A stretch of DNA of 64,000 nucleotides from Nocardia flavorosea NBRC 108225 (lineage in GTDB: Bacteria; Actinomycetota; Actinomycetes; Mycobacteriales; Mycobacteriaceae). A program made the position numbers and the translations under genes. Under the pieces are notes generated by a model. The model was not told the origin of the DNA, did not search any database, and was given only the letters and a program-made list of their open reading frames with translations. Of this stretch, positions 16,417-24,917 are shown one piece after another; position 1 is the first letter of the stretch, and the number at the start of each line of letters is the position of its first letter. The DNA lies in assembly GCF_001613385.1 (NCBI RefSeq), contig NZ_BDCG01000018.1:124001-188000 (forward strand), in the 5' to 3' direction.

Positions 16417-17585
16417 GCGCAGCTCAGTCCGCCCACGAGGATTCGACCCGGCCGGATACGGGTCCGGATCCGGCGCCACGTGCGGACGCGATATCGGTGA
16501 TCGTCGCCGGCGGCGGCACCGCGGGACATATCGAACCGGCCCTGGCCGTGGCCGATGCGCTGCGCCGGCTGGCCCCGGGCACCCGGGTGACCGCGCTGGG
16601 CACCCGGCGCGGGCTGGAGACGACGCTGGTTCCCGAGCGCGGCTACCCGCTCGAGCTGATCCCGCCGGTGCCGTTGCCGCGGAAACCGAGTATGGATCTG
16701 CTGCGGTTGCCGGGCCGGGTGCGGGCCTCGGTGGCGCGTACCCGGGAGATCATCGACGAGGTCGGTGCCGATGTGATCGTCGGATTCGGCGGCTATGTCG
16801 CGCTGCCTGCGTATCTGGCTGCCGGGGCCGGTGTGCTGCGCCGCCGGCGTGCGGTGCCGATCGTGGTGCACGAGGCGAATGCAAAAGCCGGTATCGCGAA
16901 CAAGGTCGGGGCCCGCCGGGCCGCGCGGGTGCTCGCGGCAGTCCCGGATTCGGGACTCCGTGCCGATATCGTCGGGATCCCGGTGCGTTCGGCGATCACC
17001 TCGCTGGACCGGGCCGGACTGCGGGCGCAGGCCCGTGACCATTTCGGGCTGCCCGCCGAGGGGCCGGTGCTGCTGGTGTTCGGCGGGTCGCAGGGCGCGC
17101 GGTCGATCAACGCCGCGATCTCCGGCGCCGCGCCGCAACTGGCCGCGGCCGGTATCTCGGTCCTGCATGCGCACGGTCCGAAGAACAACCTCGAGGTGCC
17201 GTCCCCGGACCCGCACGCCCCCTACGTCGCGGTGCCCTATCTTTCGCGGATGGATCTGGCCTACGCGGCCGCCGACGCAGTGGTCTGCCGTAGCGGCGCG
17301 ATGACCGTCGCCGAAGTGTCGGCGGTGGGCCTGCCTGCGGTGTATGTGCCGCTACCACACGGAAACGGCGAACAGGAACTCAATGCCCGGCCCGTTGTCG
17401 CCGCCGGTGGTGGCAGAATCGTCGGTGACCCGCAACTGTCCGCGAAGTATGTGATCGATGAGGTGATACCGCTGCTCACGGATCCTGCACGCATAGCCGA
17501 GATGGGCCGGGCCGCTGCCGGTGCCGGTCACCGCGACGCCGCCGACGAGGTCGCGCGGATCGTGCTGCGGGCGGCGGGCCGGTGA
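16413..17585 (+). CDS. murG: Lipid I N-acetylglucosaminyltransferase MurG
   Basis: 390 residues from a GTG overlapping ftsW. The glycine loop G-G-G-T-A-G-H is at 33-39, with the usual E-P-A-L-A after it. H-E-A-N-A-K-A-G near 150, F-G-G-S-Q-G-A-R near 230 and the UDP-GlcNAc-binding block S-R-S-G-A-M-T-V-A-E (read here as C-R-S-G) are all present. It makes lipid II at the cytoplasmic face. About 25 extra N-terminal residues precede the core. GTGA overlap with murC. Confidence 0.97.
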   Translation: MSAAQSAHEDSTRPDTGPDPAPRADAISVIVAGGGTAGHIEPALAVADALRRLAPGTRVTALGTRRGLETTLVPERGYPLELIPPVPLPRKPSMDLLRLPGRVRASVARTREIIDEVGADVIVGFGGYVALPAYLAAGAGVLRRRRAVPIVVHEANAKAGIANKVGARRAARVLAAVPDSGLRADIVGIPVRSAITSLDRAGLRAQARDHFGLPAEGPVLLVFGGSQGARSINAAISGAAPQLAAAGISVLHAHGPKNNLEVPSPDPHAPYVAVPYLSRMDLAYAAADAVVCRSGAMTVAEVSAVGLPAVYVPLPHGNGEQELNARPVVAAGGGRIVGDPQLSAKYVIDEVIPLLTDPARIAEMGRAAAGAGHRDAADEVARIVLRAAGR

Positions 17586-19093
17586 GCGAGGACCAGGTGA
17601 CGGCAGTTCCCGCCGGGCCGGGCACGCTCCCGCCGGAGCTGCTCCGGGTACATATGGTCGGAATCGGTGGCGCGGGGATGTCGGGGATCGCCCGGATCCT
17701 GTTGTCGCGTGGGGGTGCGGTGTCCGGTTCCGATGCCAAGGAGAGCCGCGGTGTGCTGGCTCTGCGGGCGCGCGGGGCACAAGTGCGTATCGGCCACGAT
17801 GCCGGCGCCCTGGACCTGCTGCCCGGCGGTCCCACGGTGGTGGTCACGACCTACGCCGCCATCCCCAAAACCAATCCCGAACTGGTCGAGGCCCGGCGCC
17901 GCGAGATTCCGGTGGTGCTGCGGCCGGCCGTCCTCGCCGCCTTGATGAGCGGCCATCGCACCCTGCTGGTCTCGGGGACGCACGGCAAGACTTCCACCAC
18001 CTCCATGCTCATCGTCGCGCTGCAGCACTGCGGGCTGGACCCGTCGTTCGCGGTGGGCGGTGAGCTCAACGAGGCGGGTACCAATGCCCACCACGGCAGC
18101 GGTGACACCTTCGTCGCCGAGGCCGACGAGAGCGACGGATCGCTGCTGCAGTACGACCCGGATGTCGCCGTGGTCACCAATATCGAATCCGACCATCTCG
18201 ACTTCTTCGGCTCCGACGATGCCTATGTACAGGTTTTCGACGATTTCACCGACCGGCTCGCGGCCGGCGGCCTGCTGGTGGTGTGCCTGGACGATCCGGG
18301 CGCGCGAGCTCTCGCCGAGCGGGTCGGACCGCGGCTGACCGAGCGCGGGGTCGAGGTCCTCGGATACGGTTCGGGTGATCTGCCCGATGCGCCGGTTCCC
18401 GTGGGGGTCCGGTTGCACAGCTGGGAACCGCGGGATGTGGGCGGTATCGCCCAGTTCCAGCTCAGCGGCGAATCCGCACCGCGCACTTTGCGGCTGTCGG
18501 TACCGGGCCGCCATATGGCGCTCAACGCTTTGGCCGCATTGCTGGCCGCGCGGGCCGCGGGCGCGGATATCGACGAGATCATCCAGGGGCTGGAGGGTTT
18601 CGGTGGCGTTCACCGCCGGTTCCAGTTCGTGGGCCGGGAGAACGGCGTCCGCGTTTTCGACGATTACGCCCACCATCCCACCGAGGTCCGCGCCGTGCTC
18701 GGGGCCGCCGCCGAACTGGTCGATCAGGAGGCGCGCGACGGTGCGCGGTCGCGCCGCGGCCGGGTGATCGTGGTCTTCCAGCCGCACCTGTACAGTCGTA
18801 CCGCGACTTTCGCCACCGAGTTCGCGGCCGCACTCGATCTGGCCGACGAGGTGGTGGTGCTCGATGTATTCGGCGCCCGGGAGGAACCCTTACCCGGTGT
18901 CAACGGTGCCCTGGTCGCCCAGTCGGTCGGCAAACCCGTGCACTACCAGCCCGATATGTCGCGGGTGGGCCGGCAGGTGGCCGGTCTCGCCCAGCCCGGC
19001 GATGTGGTGATAACGATGGGCGCCGGGGATGTCACCATGCTCGGCAGCCAGATCCTGGACGGACTACGCGCGCGTCCGCAGTACGGGCGGTGA
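17582..19093 (+). CDS. murC: UDP-N-acetylmuramate--L-alanine ligase MurC
   Basis: 503 residues from a GTG overlapping murG. The UDP-binding motif G-I-G-G-A-G-M-S-G (27-35) and the ATP loop G-T-H-G-K-T-S-T (132-139) are diagnostic of MurC. E-A-D-E-S-D-G-S and D-D-Y-A-H-H-P-T-E are further family blocks. It starts the peptide side chain on UDP-MurNAc. ftsQ begins 7 nt downstream. Confidence 0.97.
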   Translation: MSEDQVTAVPAGPGTLPPELLRVHMVGIGGAGMSGIARILLSRGGAVSGSDAKESRGVLALRARGAQVRIGHDAGALDLLPGGPTVVVTTYAAIPKTNPELVEARRREIPVVLRPAVLAALMSGHRTLLVSGTHGKTSTTSMLIVALQHCGLDPSFAVGGELNEAGTNAHHGSGDTFVAEADESDGSLLQYDPDVAVVTNIESDHLDFFGSDDAYVQVFDDFTDRLAAGGLLVVCLDDPGARALAERVGPRLTERGVEVLGYGSGDLPDAPVPVGVRLHSWEPRDVGGIAQFQLSGESAPRTLRLSVPGRHMALNALAALLAARAAGADIDEIIQGLEGFGGVHRRFQFVGRENGVRVFDDYAHHPTEVRAVLGAAAELVDQEARDGARSRRGRVIVVFQPHLYSRTATFATEFAAALDLADEVVVLDVFGAREEPLPGVNGALVAQSVGKPVHYQPDMSRVGRQVAGLAQPGDVVITMGAGDVTMLGSQILDGLRARPQYGR

Positions 19094-19099
19094 CGCGGA

Positions 19100-19792
19100 G
19101 TGCGGTCCGGGGCGCGGCGATTCGGGATGCTCGGGTCACGGCGTTTCCGGTTGTGGGCGGTGCCCGCGGTAGCGCTGGCGCTCACCTTTGCAGCGCTGGC
19201 ATGGTTCTCGCCGATGCTGTCGGTACGCGAGGTGCAGATCGAAGGGGCGGGAGCGATACCCGAGGATCGGATCCGGGAGTTGCTGCAGATTCCGGACCAG
19301 GGATCGATTCTGCGGATCGATACCGCCGCAATGGCCCAGCGGGTGGCGAGTATTCCGAAGGTGCGCAGTGCGCGCGTGCAGCGGGTGCTGCCGTCGACGG
19401 TGCGGGTGCGGATCGAGCCGCGCACCCCGGTGTTGTACTACGACACCGCCGAGGGGGCACATCTGCTCGACGCGGACGGAATCGAGTACGCGATCGAGCC
19501 CGCACCGATCGGAGTTCCGAAGCTGGAGACCGAGAAACCGGGCAGTGCGGATGCACTCACCCGGGCGGCGATTGCCGTGGTGAGAGTGCTGCCACCGGGA
19601 TTGACGGTGCAGGTGGACAGTGTGCGCGCCGAAACCGTCTCGGATATTTCGCTGACACTGCGCGACGGTCGCACTGTACTGTGGGGCAGCAGCGAGGACG
19701 GCGAACGCAAATCGGCGGTGGTGCTACCGCTACTGACGCGTCCGGGAACCGTGTTCGACGTCTCGAGTCCCAGTCTGGTCACGGTAAAATGA
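19100..19792 (+). CDS. ftsQ: Cell division protein FtsQ
   Basis: 230 residues from a GTG at 19100, the first start in frame after the murC stop. A short basic cytoplasmic tail, one membrane helix (about 18-36), a POTRA domain (about 41-110, opening V-R-E-V-Q-I-E-G), then the FtsQ beta domain ending T-R-P-G-T-V-F-D-V-S-S-P-S-L-V-T-V. It bridges early and late divisome proteins. The cytoplasmic tail is short compared with some mycobacterial relatives. A 385-bp gap with a promoter separates it from ftsZ. Confidence 0.92.
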   Translation: MRSGARRFGMLGSRRFRLWAVPAVALALTFAALAWFSPMLSVREVQIEGAGAIPEDRIRELLQIPDQGSILRIDTAAMAQRVASIPKVRSARVQRVLPSTVRVRIEPRTPVLYYDTAEGAHLLDADGIEYAIEPAPIGVPKLETEKPGSADALTRAAIAVVRVLPPGLTVQVDSVRAETVSDISLTLRDGRTVLWGSSEDGERKSAVVLPLLTRPGTVFDVSSPSLVTVK

Positions 19793-20047
19793 GTTCCAGC
19801 AATCTTGTTCGGTTCGACCCTGTCCGGTTCGCCGCGCCGCGGCGTCCCCGGGCGATCGCGCGGCGATTTCCCGCCGCGGGTGCCGGGGGCGTACCACGAT
19901 GTGGGCGCGCGCCGTACGGCAACCGTTCACGATACGACGGGCACCGCCGCAACGGCGGCGAGTTCGCCGAAGAAACTGCTGATCGTCTCGGCGCGCCTGC
20001 GAGCGGATCGAGACGGCGGCGAATAGCGTTCGGCACCAGTCGGATAC

Positions 20048-20085
20048 TTGACATAACTCCAACCCTATGGTTGAGGTTCAGGGTT
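20048..20085 (+). promoter_or_regulatory. ftsZ upstream promoter/operator element
   Basis: A consensus -35 TTGACA lies at 20048-20053. Downstream comes an A+T-richer block with the inverted repeats CAACC/GGTTG (20060-20064 with 20069-20073) and AACCCT/AGGGTT (20061-20066 with 20080-20085). The -10 is ambiguous: TTGAGG at 20071 has a 17-bp spacing but poor match, while TATGGT at 20066 is too close. The rest of the 385-bp gap 19793-20177 holds only a weak CCGCCG/CGGCGG hairpin at 19944-19958. Confidence 0.55.
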
Positions 20086-20177
20086 CGCCCGGATCACGGT
20101 TCGCGGATTGCGATCAGACGGACCGGTACGGGGTATCCGGAAACGACAGACTTTGGATCGAAGGAAGGCGAGAGCTC

Positions 20178-21470
20178 ATGACGCCCCCGCACAACTACCT
20201 TGCCGTGATCAAGGTCGTCGGTATCGGCGGCGGCGGCGTGAACGCCGTCAACCGAATGATCGAGCAAGGCCTGAAGGGTGTCGAGTTCATCGCGGTGAAC
20301 ACCGACGCCCAGGCACTGCTGATGAGCGATGCCGACGTGAAGCTCGATGTCGGGCGTGAGCTCACCCGGGGACTCGGCGCCGGCGCCGACCCGGAGGTAG
20401 GCCGTAAGGCCGCCGAGGATCACAAGGACGAGATCGAAGAGGTGCTCAAGGGCGCCGATATGGTCTTCGTGACCGCGGGCGAGGGCGGCGGTACCGGTAC
20501 CGGCGGTGCGCCCGTGGTCGCGAGTATTGCGCGCAAACTGGGCGCGCTGACCATCGGTGTGGTCACCCGGCCGTTCTCGTTCGAGGGCAAACGCCGCGGT
20601 AACCAGGCCGAGGTCGGCATCAATATGCTGCGCGAATCCTGCGACACCCTGATCGTGATCCCCAACGACCGGCTGCTGCAGCTCGGCGATGCGGCGGTGA
20701 GCCTGATGGACGCCTTCCGCTCCGCCGACGAAGTACTCCTCAACGGTGTGCAGGGCATCACCGATCTGATCACCACCCCGGGCCTGATCAACGTCGACTT
20801 CGCCGACGTCAAGAGCGTGATGTCCGGCGCGGGTAGCGCGTTGATGGGTATCGGTTCTTCCCGGGGGGAGGGCAGATCGGTGAAAGCGGCCGAGGCGGCG
20901 ATCAACTCGCCGCTGCTCGAGGCCTCGATGGACGGTGCGCACGGCGTCCTGCTCTCGATCGCCGGCGGTTCGGATCTCGGCCTGTTCGAAATCAACGAGG
21001 CCGCATCGCTGGTGCAGGAAGCCGCCCATATCGAGGCCAACATCATCTTCGGTACGGTGATCGACGATTCGCTCGGCGACGAGGTACGGGTAACCGTTAT
21101 CGCCGCCGGGTTCGACGGCGGCGGTCCGACCAGACGCACCTTCGATACGGCGAGCAGCCGGGGATCGCTCGGTTCCGGGCGGACGGCGGAGATCTCCGCG
21201 CAGTCTGCGCGCAGCGCCGAACTCGGTCACTCCCGTACCGCCGAACTCGGTGCCGCACGCGGCCATTCCGAAGAGCCCGCGTCCCTGCGGTCGTCGGATT
21301 CCGGTTCGTCGGTCGCCCGGGGCCCGGCGCCGAGCTACCGCGATACCGAACGCAGCCGTCCGCCGGTGGATCCGACCCTCACGCACAACAGCCGGTCGCA
21401 TATCCAGCCGTCGCCGGAACTGCCCGACGATGACGACGACGTCGACGTCCCGGATTTCATGCGTCGCTGA
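20178..21470 (+). CDS. ftsZ: Cell division GTPase FtsZ
   Basis: 430 residues from the ATG at 20178 (M-T-P-P-H-N-Y-L-A-V-I-K-V-V-G). The upstream in-frame extension overlaps the promoter element and is rejected. The GTP signature G-G-G-T-G-T-G is at 103-109 and the T7 synergy loop N-V-D-F-A-D-V near 208. The linker (about 315-415) is rich in Ser, Arg and Glu and contains the repeat R-S/T-A-E-L-G. The C-terminus D-D-D-D-D-V-D-V-P-D-F-M-R-R is the peptide recognised by SepF and other partners, and sepF is four genes downstream. Confidence 0.98.
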   Translation: MTPPHNYLAVIKVVGIGGGGVNAVNRMIEQGLKGVEFIAVNTDAQALLMSDADVKLDVGRELTRGLGAGADPEVGRKAAEDHKDEIEEVLKGADMVFVTAGEGGGTGTGGAPVVASIARKLGALTIGVVTRPFSFEGKRRGNQAEVGINMLRESCDTLIVIPNDRLLQLGDAAVSLMDAFRSADEVLLNGVQGITDLITTPGLINVDFADVKSVMSGAGSALMGIGSSRGEGRSVKAAEAAINSPLLEASMDGAHGVLLSIAGGSDLGLFEINEAASLVQEAAHIEANIIFGTVIDDSLGDEVRVTVIAAGFDGGGPTRRTFDTASSRGSLGSGRTAEISAQSARSAELGHSRTAELGAARGHSEEPASLRSSDSGSSVARGPAPSYRDTERSRPPVDPTLTHNSRSHIQPSPELPDDDDDVDVPDFMRR

Positions 21471-21739
21471 CCGACCCGCCATGGCGTGCCCGGGGCGGAC
21501 GATAGCGGCGTCGGCGACCGCCGGCGTACCGGCACTGTTCGAGGCCCCAGGCGCTTTCGCCGGTGCCGGAGCTTCGTCGCCAGGCAGTGACCTGGTGTGT
21601 ACTCCGGTATCCCGGCCACCGCGTCCCGTGCCGTGCGGTCCGGGCATGCGCCGGCCGGGGCCTCGGTATCCCCGGCCGCACGCGATCCCATTCGGTTCGC
21701 CGCGAGCGGTCGGTGAATGGGTACGCGCGTTGCGCCCAT

Positions 21740-21745
21740 TAGGCT
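21740..21745 (+). promoter_or_regulatory. -10 box TAGGCT of pgeF (leaderless)
   Basis: TAGGCT ends 7 nt before the pgeF ATG at 21753, so the transcript should start at or next to the start codon. In the gap 21471-21752 I see no other feature. Confidence 0.6.
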
Positions 21746-21752
21746 CGACATC

Positions 21753-22481
21753 ATGACTGCGCCACCGGTACTCACCGTTCGACGGGTAGTGACCACGCGC
21801 GCGGGGGGTTTCTCCGCGCCACCCTACGATTCGTTCAATCTGGGCGACCACGTCGGTGACGACCCGGAAGCGGTGCGTCGCAACCGTGCCCGCCTCGCCG
21901 CCTCGCTGGACCTACCCGCCGATCATCTGATCTGGATGGATCAGATCCACGGGCGAACCGTAGTGACGGTCGACGGCCCGCGCGACGAACCGGTGCCGGG
22001 CACCGACGCACTGGTCACCGCGCGGCCCGGGCTGGCGCTGGTGGTGCTGACCGCCGATTGTGTACCGATCCTGCTCTCCGACGACGAAGCCGGTGTGATC
22101 GCGGCAGTCCACGCGGGCCGGGTGGGGGCTCGGATCGGGATCGTGCCGCGCGTGCTGGAGGCGATGGTCGCCGCCGGGGCGCGGCCCGAGCGAATCGGCG
22201 CGCTGCTGGGGCCGGCGGCCAGCGGGCGGCAGTACGAGGTGCCGGCCGAGATGCGTGCCGATGTCGAGGCGCATCTGCCCGGCAGTGCCACGACAACAGT
22301 GCGGGGTACACCGGGATTGGATCTGCGTGCCGGAATCCGGCGTCAGCTGACCGCGGCCGGCGTCGGCGCCGTCGCCGAGGATCCGCGCTGCACCATCGAG
22401 GACACCACCCTGTTCAGTCATCGCCGCGGCGCGCCGACCGGCCGGCTGGGCAGCGTTATCTGGATGGAGCACGCCACCTAG
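21753..22481 (+). CDS. pgeF: Peptidoglycan editing factor PgeF (YfiH, multicopper oxidase-fold)
   Basis: 242 residues from the ATG at 21753. An in-frame ATG at 21717 would bury the TAGGCT promoter box, so the later start is preferred. The family blocks T-T-R-A-G-G-F-S, D-Q-I-H-G, L-T-A-D-C-V-P-I-L and A-V-H-A-G-R-V-G carry the conserved Cys and His metal ligands. PgeF removes misincorporated residues from muropeptide precursors. The same fold is annotated as polyphenol oxidase or laccase YfiH. It sits between ftsZ and yggS as in other actinomycetes. Confidence 0.92.
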   Translation: MTAPPVLTVRRVVTTRAGGFSAPPYDSFNLGDHVGDDPEAVRRNRARLAASLDLPADHLIWMDQIHGRTVVTVDGPRDEPVPGTDALVTARPGLALVVLTADCVPILLSDDEAGVIAAVHAGRVGARIGIVPRVLEAMVAAGARPERIGALLGPAASGRQYEVPAEMRADVEAHLPGSATTTVRGTPGLDLRAGIRRQLTAAGVGAVAEDPRCTIEDTTLFSHRRGAPTGRLGSVIWMEHAT

Positions 22482-22549
22482 GCGCTCCGGCGCACCCCGG
22501 AGGGTCTGCCGGGGATCCGGTAGTGCGCGGATCGCGGCGCCGGGCCGCG

Positions 22550-22611
22550 GATCCGGTTTCCGAGTGCGGAGGAGGAGATTCATGATCACGGCGATACGCG
22601 GAAACCGGATC
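22550..22611 (+). promoter_or_regulatory. Inverted repeat enclosing a leader ribosome-binding site upstream of yggS
   Basis: GATCCGGTTTCCG (22550-22562) is an exact reverse complement of 22599-22611. The 36-nt loop contains a GGAGGAGGAG ribosome-binding site and the ATG of a 14-codon ORF. In RNA this would be a 13-bp stem presenting the site in its loop. Confidence 0.5.
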
Positions 22612-22626
22612 GGCGGCCGACGATGA
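22582..22626 (+). CDS. Candidate 14-aa leader peptide upstream of yggS
   Basis: ATG at 22582 after an excellent GGAGGAGGAG. It encodes M-I-T-A-I-R-G-N-R-I-G-G-R-R and ends with a TGA that overlaps the yggS ATG by 4 nt. It probably serves for translational coupling if it is real. The yggS start itself has no independent ribosome-binding site. Confidence 0.4.
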   Translation: MITAIRGNRIGGRR

Positions 22627-23495
22627 GTGGGATCGGGCGTGGCGTGCGGGGCGAATGCGCCTGGGATCCGGAGGGTTCGGCGGAACGCACGCCCGGCGAT
22701 GGGCCACAGGAAGCAGGTGGCGCGGTGCCGCAGGGCGGATTCGCTGTCCCGGACAGTGGTCCGTCGGGGCCGGGAAGTACGGCCCGCGCCGATGTGCTGG
22801 CTCGCCGGCTCACCGGCCTGCTCGCCCGCATCGAGGCAGCGTGCACGGCCGCAGGCCGCGATTCCGGCGAGGTGCGGCTGTTGCCGGTGACAAAATATTT
22901 TCCGGCCTCGGATATCGCCGTGCTCCATCGTCTGGGCCGCCACGACTTCGGTGAGAACCGGCCTCAGGAGGCCGGTGCCAAAGCGGGCGAGCTGCACGAT
23001 TTACGGCCCCTGCGCTGGCATCTGATCGGCCGGTTGCAGCGGAACAAAGCGCGGCAGGTGGCGCGCTGGGCATATGCCGTCCAATCGGTGGACAGCGAAC
23101 GTCTGGCGACCGCACTGGAAACAGCGGTCGCCGCGGCACTGGACGCCGGTGAACGGCAGCAGCCGTTGGAGGTGCTGATCCAGGTGAGCCTGGACGCCGA
23201 TCCGGCCCGCGGCGGGATGGAACCCGCCGGTGTCCCGGCGCTGGCGGATCGGATCGCGAGCTCCCCCGAGCTCCGGTTGGCAGGGATTATGGCTATTCCG
23301 CCGCTGGTCGCCGACCCGGACGCGGAATTTGCGCGGCTGGCCGAGGTCCACAGCCGCTTACGTGCAGCGCATCCCACTGCCACAGAACTGTCCGCCGGGA
23401 TGTCCAATGATCTTGAAAGAGCTATTGCCCATGGATCGACGTGTGTGCGTGTCGGTACCGCCCTCATGGGGGAGCGACCGATAACCTCGGCGTAG
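22623..23495 (+). CDS. yggS: YggS/PLPBP family pyridoxal-phosphate homeostasis protein
   Basis: 290 residues from the ATG at 22623. The first 55 or so residues are glycine- and proline-rich and unconserved, longer than the usual roughly 230-260-residue protein. A start near the GTG at 22794 would give the normal length. The PLP lysine lies in L-L-P-V-T-K-Y-F (Lys91). G-E-N-R-P-Q-E, W-H-L-I-G-R-L-Q-R-N-K and the C-terminal L-S-A-G-M-S-N-D are diagnostic. The protein buffers free PLP and affects amino-acid pools. Conserved neighbour of sepF. Confidence 0.92.
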   Translation: MSGIGRGVRGECAWDPEGSAERTPGDGPQEAGGAVPQGGFAVPDSGPSGPGSTARADVLARRLTGLLARIEAACTAAGRDSGEVRLLPVTKYFPASDIAVLHRLGRHDFGENRPQEAGAKAGELHDLRPLRWHLIGRLQRNKARQVARWAYAVQSVDSERLATALETAVAAALDAGERQQPLEVLIQVSLDADPARGGMEPAGVPALADRIASSPELRLAGIMAIPPLVADPDAEFARLAEVHSRLRAAHPTATELSAGMSNDLERAIAHGSTCVRVGTALMGERPITSA

Positions 23496-23602
23496 CAAAC
23501 AAACCTCATCAGTCACATTCGACACATATGCTGGGACACGACGAGGGCTGAGCAAGACTTCAACACCCGGCCGCCACCGGGGCCGAAGGAAGGTCGACCA
23601 GA

Positions 23603-23686
23603 ATGAGCGAGCGCAGCGAGCGAGTAGTGGGCGCAGCCACGAGCGTGGTCGTGTACGGGCCGAGCGACAGCGAGGCGCAATCATGA
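23603..23686 (+). CDS. Candidate 27-aa coupled ORF before sepF, built on a GAGCGA-rich repeat
   Basis: ATG at 23603 after AAGGAAGG. It encodes M-S-E-R-S-E-R-V-V-G-A-A and 15 more residues, and its TGA overlaps the sepF ATG (ATGA). The DNA contains GAGCGAGCGCAGCGAGCGAG, a sequence I associate with repeats scattered at gene starts in Nocardia and Rhodococcus. It may be a repeat captured as a coupling leader rather than a functional peptide. Confidence 0.35.
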   Translation: MSERSERVVGAATSVVVYGPSDSEAQS

Positions 23687-24459
23687 GCACACTGCACAAG
23701 TTCAAGGCGTACTTCGGCATGGTTCCGCTCGAGGATTACGAAGACGACTACGTCGACGATCGCACCCCCCGTGGGGTCGAGGATCGCGGCGGACGCCGGC
23801 CGCGTGACTACTCCGACCGCGCTCCCCGTGACTACGACGACCGTCCGGACTACGACCGGTACGCCGAGGACCGTTACGACGGTGCCGACTACCGCGAGGC
23901 GCCGTACAAGTCCTCGTACCAGCCCAGCTACCCGCCGCCCCGGCGGGACGACTACCCGGGCGACACCTACGCCGACGATTACGAGGGTCCGCGCCGCCCC
24001 ACCCGGATCGACGCCGCCGCGTCCGGCCGGTATCGTCCGGGCGGCGGTGCCTCCCTGCGCGGCGCGACCAGGGGAGCGCTGGCAGTCGATCCCGATGCCG
24101 AGGAGCGACGGCTGGCCGAACGGGTCCGTCCCGAACCGGCCGCCGCCCGCCGTCCCGCGATCTTCGAGGACGGAGGTCCCTTGTCCAAGATCACCACGCT
24201 GCGCCCGCGTGACTACAGCGAAGCGGCGATCATCGGTGAACGGTTCCGGGAGGGTAACCCGGTGATCATGGACCTGGTCGACCTGAGCAACGCCGACGCC
24301 AAACGTCTGGTCGACTTCGCCGCCGGGCTGGCGTTCGCCCTGCGTGGCTCGTTCGACAAGGTGGCCACCAAGGTGTTCCTGCTCTCTCCGGCCGATGTCG
24401 ACGTATCGGCCGAGGAGCGCCGCCGGATCGCCGAAACCGGTTTCTACAACCAGAAATAG
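23683..24459 (+). CDS. sepF: Cell division protein SepF
   Basis: 258 residues. The N-terminal amphipathic membrane-binding helix reads M-S-T-L-H-K-F-K-A-Y-F-G-M. A long linker rich in Asp, Tyr, Arg and Pro (about 17-160) follows. The C-terminal SepF domain (about 165-245) contains I-T-T-L-R-P-R-D-Y-S-E and R-L-V-D-F-A-A-G-L-A-F. SepF anchors FtsZ to the membrane in actinobacteria that lack FtsA and ZipA. A 10-bp hairpin starts 5 bp after the stop. Confidence 0.95.
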   Translation: MSTLHKFKAYFGMVPLEDYEDDYVDDRTPRGVEDRGGRRPRDYSDRAPRDYDDRPDYDRYAEDRYDGADYREAPYKSSYQPSYPPPRRDDYPGDTYADDYEGPRRPTRIDAAASGRYRPGGGASLRGATRGALAVDPDAEERRLAERVRPEPAAARRPAIFEDGGPLSKITTLRPRDYSEAAIIGERFREGNPVIMDLVDLSNADAKRLVDFAAGLAFALRGSFDKVATKVFLLSPADVDVSAEERRRIAETGFYNQK

Positions 24460-24464
24460 CGGCC

Positions 24465-24487
24465 GTCGCGCCCGGAGCGGGCGCGAC
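24465..24487 (+). terminator. Hairpin after sepF
   Basis: GTCGCGCCCG (24465-24474) pairs perfectly with CGGGCGCGAC (24478-24487) around a GAG loop, 5 bp after the sepF stop. It could terminate or attenuate transcription into yggT and wag31, or stabilise the 3' end. Confidence 0.55.
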
Positions 24488-24551
24488 GTTGCCGGGACCG
24501 AAGTCGGCGCGGGCATTTTGCACCGCGCCGATTTTGCGGCAGAGTGAGACC

Positions 24552-24854
24552 GTGGCCTTGTTCGCGGTGCTGTACTTCGTACTGTTCATCTTCTGGCTGT
24601 TGCTGATCAGTCGGGTGATCGTCGAGTTCATCCGTAGTTTCGCCCGTGACTGGCGTCCCACCGGGGTGGTTGTCGTGATACTCGAGGTGATCTTCACGAT
24701 CACCGATCCCCCCGTGAAGCTGCTGCGACGGTTGATACCACCGGTCTCGCTGGGCGGAATTCGACTGGATTTGTCGATTATGGTCCTGCTGTTCCTGGTG
24801 TTCATCCTGATGTCCGTCGTCAGCGGCCTCGGCGGGTCGGTAGCTCCGGTGTGA
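24552..24854 (+). CDS. YggT family membrane protein
   Basis: 100 residues from the GTG at 24552. The longer in-frame start at 24489 adds unconserved residues. Two hydrophobic segments (about 4-22 and 76-96) flank the conserved block I-T-D-P-P-V-K-L-L-R-R-L-I-P-P. YggT proteins are small membrane proteins of uncertain role, invariably found between sepF and wag31/divIVA in actinobacteria, which supports a link to division or polar growth. Confidence 0.9.
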   Translation: MALFAVLYFVLFIFWLLLISRVIVEFIRSFARDWRPTGVVVVILEVIFTITDPPVKLLRRLIPPVSLGGIRLDLSIMVLLFLVFILMSVVSGLGGSVAPV

Positions 24855-24917
24855 CAGAATGGTCCGAGAAGACTTGCCAGAGCCGCTAGATCTGACAACG
24901 CGCGAAGGGATCCTTCC

